From contig JAEWHT010000107.1 of the NCBI GenBank assembly GCA_023387695.1, positions 1 to 18,010 of the forward strand: a stretch of DNA of 18,010 nucleotides. The letters run 5' to 3'. Under the pieces are notes generated by a model. The model did no database searches. It was given only the letters and a program-made list of their open reading frames with translations, and was not told where the DNA came from. Source of the DNA: Pseudomonadota bacterium. Its GTDB lineage: Bacteria; Pseudomonadota; Alphaproteobacteria; Rhizobiales; Xanthobacteraceae. Position numbers and translations under genes: made by a program. How positions within the stretch are numbered: position 1 is the first letter of the stretch; each line of letters begins with the position of its first letter. This document shows, piece by piece, positions 14,982-18,010 of this stretch.

Positions 14982-14998
14982 GCGCAAAATGTTTGCGC
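14982..14998. promoter_or_regulatory. Perfect 17-bp inverted repeat upstream of the binding protein, candidate operator
   Basis: GCGCAAA-ATG-TTTGCGC (7+3+7, perfect) lies about 100 bp upstream of the binding-protein ATG in the 174-bp gap after the esterase gene. It has no trailing T-run on either strand, so it is more operator-like than terminator-like. The likely binder is unknown. Confidence 0.4.
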
Positions 14999-15057
14999 CG
15001 CAGCACGATAGATATCGGCAAGGTTTTTCGCCGCCGACAGGCGGATGCGATGACGCG

Positions 15058-15783
15058 CTAGTCGCGTCCTGCATCCATGATCGCCTTGGCCAGCCGCGCC
15101 GGATCGGAGAAGCACAGTTCGTGGCTTCCCGCCACCTGCACCAGGCGGAACAGGCCGAGCTTCTCCGAGAGACGCGGATGCCAGCCATAACTGTGCGGCA
15201 GCGCGGTATCCTCGGTGCAGTTGATGTAGGACTTTGCCAGCGGCATCTCGGCCGGATTGGCCTTCAGCGCGATCTTGTCGGTGAAGGTCGCCAGCGGATG
15301 TGGGTTGAGCACGTCGTAGGCGCGTTGCGCCAGCTCGAGATCGGCATCGTTGATGAAGGCCTCGCGCCAGATCGGAAAAGGCAGCACCACCGAGCCATCG
15401 CCACGTTCGGCCGCGATCGCATCGAATAGCCCGACATAGTGCGGCGGCACCATGTCGTTGAGGCATTCGCCGTTGTTGGGCACGAACGCGTTCCAATAGA
15501 CCAGGCGGCGGATGCGCTCGGGCGCGAGATCGGCGACCCCAGTGATCACCATGCCGCCATAGGAATGGCCGAGCAGCACGACGTCCTTCAGATTGTTCTC
15601 GGCGAGATAGTCGGCGATCGACTGAATCGCTTCCTTCAGCCCGGTCGTCTTGGCATCGCCGGGGCGGTTGCCTTTGATCGTCGGCGTGTAGACCTGATGG
15701 CCGGCAGCGCGGATCGGCGCCGCCACGGGCTCGAATTCGGCACCGGTGTGCCAGGCGCCATGGACGAGAACGTAGGTCGACAT
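15058..15783 (-). CDS. Alpha/beta hydrolase (methyl-esterase/SABP2-like)
   Basis: A 241-aa cytoplasmic alpha/beta hydrolase of the compact plant-esterase/hydroxynitrile-lyase-like type. It begins directly with the first strand YVLVHGAWHTG (4-14). The nucleophile elbow is GHSYGG (72-77, Ser74), the acid is probably Asp192 (NCTEDTALPH) and the base is His221 (AGSHELCFSDP). These positions match salicylate methyl-esterase relatives. The frame is open upstream to 15918, but ATG 15783 has GGAGGAG 7 nt upstream and starts at the first strand. It is divergent from an AraC-type regulator across 104 bp, so that regulator probably controls it. The substrate is probably a small ester, by family only. 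Confidence 0.9.
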   Translation of the reverse strand: MSTYVLVHGAWHTGAEFEPVAAPIRAAGHQVYTPTIKGNRPGDAKTTGLKEAIQSIADYLAENNLKDVVLLGHSYGGMVITGVADLAPERIRRLVYWNAFVPNNGECLNDMVPPHYVGLFDAIAAERGDGSVVLPFPIWREAFINDADLELAQRAYDVLNPHPLATFTDKIALKANPAEMPLAKSYINCTEDTALPHSYGWHPRLSEKLGLFRLVQVAGSHELCFSDPARLAKAIMDAGRD

Positions 15784-15857
15784 GTTGTGGCTCCTCCCGG
15801 GGGTGTGGTTAGATCGATGCAAATCTGCCCCGGCTGCGGATTTCGCGCTTGGCTGGA

Positions 15858-15887
15858 AGTGAACCGGATTGGTCTCGGAGTGAACCG
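15858..15887. promoter_or_regulatory. Direct repeat AGTGAACCG, 21 bp apart: candidate AraC-type binding site
   Basis: AGTGAACCG occurs at 15858-15866 and again at 15879-15887, spaced 21 bp, two helical turns. This is the geometry of paired half-sites bound by AraC-family proteins. The second copy ends at the base before the regulator's ATG and overlaps its GGAG ribosome site, so binding there could repress the regulator's own expression. The region also carries the divergent esterase promoter. Confidence 0.5.
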
Positions 15888-16868
15888 ATGCAGGAAATCG
15901 CGCCCCCCGTTCCGACACGCCAATCGGCCTGGAACACCGCGAACATGCGGCCGGGCGAGCAATTCGCCTATTATCGCGAAGCGATCTGCCAGGCCTTCAT
16001 GAATTTGACGCCGGAGCCGGCGGCGGTTTCGGGCTTTCACGCCAGCGTTGACCACATTCGCCTCGGCGATGCCGCGATCAATCGCGTCAGCTTTCCCGAG
16101 CATGTGGTGCGTCGCTCCGCGGCCGACATCGCGGCCTCGGACCGTAGCTGTTTCTATCTCAACCTCAAGCTGGCCGGCCGCTGCCGCATCCGGCAGGACG
16201 ATCGCGAGATCTGCCTGTCGCCCGGACAGGTTGGCATCTTCGACAGCGATCGACAGTTCGCGCTGCTTCACGACCGTGGTCCGCAGTTGCAGGTGGCGTC
16301 GTTTTGGGTGCCGGCGGAGGCCTTGCGCGAACGGTTGCCGGCTTCGTTCGACGTGACGGCCGCTCGTGTTTCGGACGATCCCTTCGTCGGCCACCTCATT
16401 GTCGAGACGGCGCGCACACTCAGTGATGGCGCGCTACGCATGACCGAGAACGAGGGTGTCCACTTGTTCCGGGCGTTGATCGAACTGGTCGCGATGAGCC
16501 TGTCGCGGCAGAGCCGTGCGCGCACCACCGAGGCCGAAAGCCTGACTGACGTGACCATGCTGGCGCTCAGGCGCGCCATTCACCACCGGCTTCGCGAGCC
16601 CGGTCTCAGCGTTGCCGATATCGCCGAGGCCGTCGGCATCAGCGAGCGCTACGTGCACAAGCTGCTGGCCCGATCGGGCCTGGGCTTCACCGACTATGTG
16701 ATCGAGAGCCGCCTCGACGGCATCGCCAGGGATCTCAAAGACCCCGCAATGACGGATCACGCGATCGGCGCCATTGCGTTCGACTGGGGCTTTTCAGACC
16801 TTTCCCACTTCACGCGGCGCTTCAAACAGCGATTTGGCTGCCGGCCGCGTGACTGGAGAGCGCGCTGA
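15888..16868 (+). CDS. AraC-family transcriptional regulator
   Basis: A 326-aa regulator. The N-terminal part (about 1-205) matches the AraC_binding_2-type sensor found in NahR-unrelated, aromatic- and ester-responsive regulators (FYLNLKLAGRCRIRQ, then LSPGQVGIFDS). The C-terminus has the two helix-turn-helix units, first about 239-262 (LSVADIAEAVGISERYVHKL) and second about 290-312 (IGAIAFDWGFSDLSHFTRRF), ending in RFGCRPRDWR, the classic AraC signature. ATG 15888 has GGAG 7 nt upstream; the frame is open back to 15849 without such a signal. It is divergent from the esterase gene, and a repeated AGTGAACCG motif lies between them, so esterase control and autoregulation are likely. The effector is unknown. 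Its 3' end lies 6 bp from the convergent dehydrogenase gene. Confidence 0.93.
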   Translation: MQEIAPPVPTRQSAWNTANMRPGEQFAYYREAICQAFMNLTPEPAAVSGFHASVDHIRLGDAAINRVSFPEHVVRRSAADIAASDRSCFYLNLKLAGRCRIRQDDREICLSPGQVGIFDSDRQFALLHDRGPQLQVASFWVPAEALRERLPASFDVTAARVSDDPFVGHLIVETARTLSDGALRMTENEGVHLFRALIELVAMSLSRQSRARTTEAESLTDVTMLALRRAIHHRLREPGLSVADIAEAVGISERYVHKLLARSGLGFTDYVIESRLDGIARDLKDPAMTDHAIGAIAFDWGFSDLSHFTRRFKQRFGCRPRDWRAR

Positions 16869-16874
16869 GCTCGG

Positions 16875-18010
16875 TTACAACGATCTCGCAATCAACAGCT
16901 TCATGATCTCGTTGGTGCCGCCATAGATCTTCTGGATGCGGGAATCGATGAAGATGCGCGAGATCGGGTATTCCTGCATGTAGCCGTAGCCGCCGAACAG
17001 CTGGAGGCATTCGTCAGCGGTCTGGACCTGCTTGTCCGAGCACCAATATTTCGCCATCGACGCGGTGACGGTGTCGAGATCCCCGGCGACCAGTTGCTCG
17101 ATGCACCAGTCGACGAAGACGCGCGCTATCATCGCTTCGGTCTTGCGCTCGGCGAGCGTGAAGGCGGTGTTCTGGAAATCCATCAGCGGCTTGCCGAACG
17201 CCTTCCGCTCCTTGGTGTACTCCGTGGTGAGCTTGACCGCGCGCTCCATCGAGGCGACGGCGCCGACCGCGAGCGCGAGGCGTTCCTGCGGCAGCTGCTG
17301 CATCAGTTGCACAAAGCCCTGGCCCTCTTCCTTGCCGAGCAGGTTTTCCGGCGGCACGGTGACATTGTCGAAGAACAGCTCTGACGTGTCGGAGGCGTGC
17401 AGGCCGATCTTGTCGAGGTTGCGGCCGCGCTCGTAGCCTTCCGCGCCGTCCGTTTCGACTACGATCAGCGAGATGCCTTTGGCGCCGGCGTCGCCCGTGC
17501 GCGCGACCACGATGACGAGATCGGCGGCCTGGCCGTTGGTGATGAACGTCTTCTGACCGTTGATGACGTAGGAATTGCCCTGCTTCTTGGCGGTGGTCTT
17601 CACCGCCTGCAGGTCCGAGCCGGTGCCGGGCTCGGTCATGGCGACGGCGCCGACCATCTCGCCCGAGGCCATCTTGGGCAGCCAGCGCTTCTTCTGCTCC
17701 TCCGAGCCGTAATTGAGAATGTAATGCGCAACGATGGCGCTGTGGACGGAGACGCCGGTCGTCAGTTCCGGCACCGTGCTTTCGAGGTCGTCCAGCACCG
17801 CGGCGTCGTAGGCGAAGGTCGCGCCCAGCCCGCCATATTCTTCCGGCACGCTCGCCAGCAGCGCACCCATTTCGCCGAGCCCACGCCAGGCGAAGCGGTC
17901 GACCATCTTCTGCTCGCGCCATTTCTCGGCATGCGGCGCCAGATCCTTGGCGAGATATTTCCGGAACTGGTCGCGGAAGACGTCGAGCTCTTCGGTCATC
18001 CAGGAGGAGC
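16875..18010 (-). CDS. Acyl-CoA dehydrogenase, probably N-terminally cut by the window edge
   Basis: At least 374 aa of an acyl-CoA dehydrogenase, complete at the C-terminus. Counted from the ATG at 17999, signatures are AMTEPGTGSD (120-129), FITNG (152-156), RKAFGKPLMDFQNTAF (265-280), QLFGGYGYMQEYP (333-345) and IYGGTNEIMKLLIARSL at the end. The medium-chain base position is Gly360. Glu239 in QERLALA fits the isovaleryl/long-chain-type base, so the enzyme should be active. The ATG at 17999 has no ribosome site, being preceded by GCTCCTCCTGG. The frame stays open upstream with codons for Ser-Ser-Trp to the window edge, so the true start is probably outside. It is much closer to a canonical homotetrameric enzyme than the pair at 1000-3240. 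It converges with the AraC-type regulator gene. Confidence 0.93.
   Translation of the reverse strand, partial: SSWMTEELDVFRDQFRKYLAKDLAPHAEKWREQKMVDRFAWRGLGEMGALLASVPEEYGGLGATFAYDAAVLDDLESTVPELTTGVSVHSAIVAHYILNYGSEEQKKRWLPKMASGEMVGAVAMTEPGTGSDLQAVKTTAKKQGNSYVINGQKTFITNGQAADLVIVVARTGDAGAKGISLIVVETDGAEGYERGRNLDKIGLHASDTSELFFDNVTVPPENLLGKEEGQGFVQLMQQLPQERLALAVGAVASMERAVKLTTEYTKERKAFGKPLMDFQNTAFTLAERKTEAMIARVFVDWCIEQLVAGDLDTVTASMAKYWCSDKQVQTADECLQLFGGYGYMQEYPISRIFIDSRIQKIYGGTNEIMKLLIARSL

Overview
The window is GC-rich and densely coded, with short intergenic gaps and almost no long AT-rich stretches. Acyl-CoA enzymes, periplasmic hydrolases and an orphan peptide-type binding protein dominate. 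Together with the REP-like palindromes and the 'GCGAAGCAATCCAGA...TCTGGATTGCTTCG' intergenic repeat, this points to an alphaproteobacterium of the Bradyrhizobium/Rhodopseudomonas group, most likely Bradyrhizobium. That assignment rests on recognition, not on a search. No gap without a gene exceeds about 250 bases.

Layout. 1-103: tail of an IS30-type transposase, cut by the window edge. 166-3240 (minus): three-gene operon of two unlike acyl-CoA dehydrogenase subunits and a crotonase-fold protein. 3488-4273 (plus): divergent FabG-like short-chain dehydrogenase. 4293-4419: three perfect hairpins between convergent genes. 4436-5345 (minus): YidB-like gene followed by a GlsB/YeaQ-type membrane protein gene. 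5513-6756 (plus): PanE/ApbA-type ketopantoate reductase and a small secreted basic protein. 6769-7392 (minus): secreted Q-rich protein. 7598-8626 (plus): secreted alpha/beta hydrolase. 8754-10934 (plus): acyl-CoA ligase and RraA-like protein. 11027-11103: tRNA-Arg(CCT). 11104-11961 (minus): second secreted hydrolase, its stop codon touching the tRNA. 12101-13240 (plus): amidohydrolase. 13273-14883 (minus): Tat-exported binding protein of an ABC importer with no permease nearby. 15058-15783 (minus) and 15888-16868 (plus): cytoplasmic esterase and AraC-type regulator, divergent. 16875-window end (minus): another acyl-CoA dehydrogenase whose start is probably outside the window.

The common theme is catabolism of acyl-CoA and ester or amide substrates: activation (ligase), alpha,beta-dehydrogenation (three dehydrogenase polypeptides), a crotonase step, an SDR, hydrolases, an aldolase-like RraA and an importer binding protein. 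Nothing fixes the substrate. The most interesting unit is the 166-3240 operon. One dehydrogenase keeps a candidate catalytic Glu and the other has lost it, as in the heteromeric dehydrogenases of steroid side-chain degradation. The crotonase lacks both classical hydratase glutamates. Several intergenic palindromes and a 21-bp-spaced direct repeat look like regulator sites. I see no CRISPR array, defence system, prophage or clearly novel multi-gene system.
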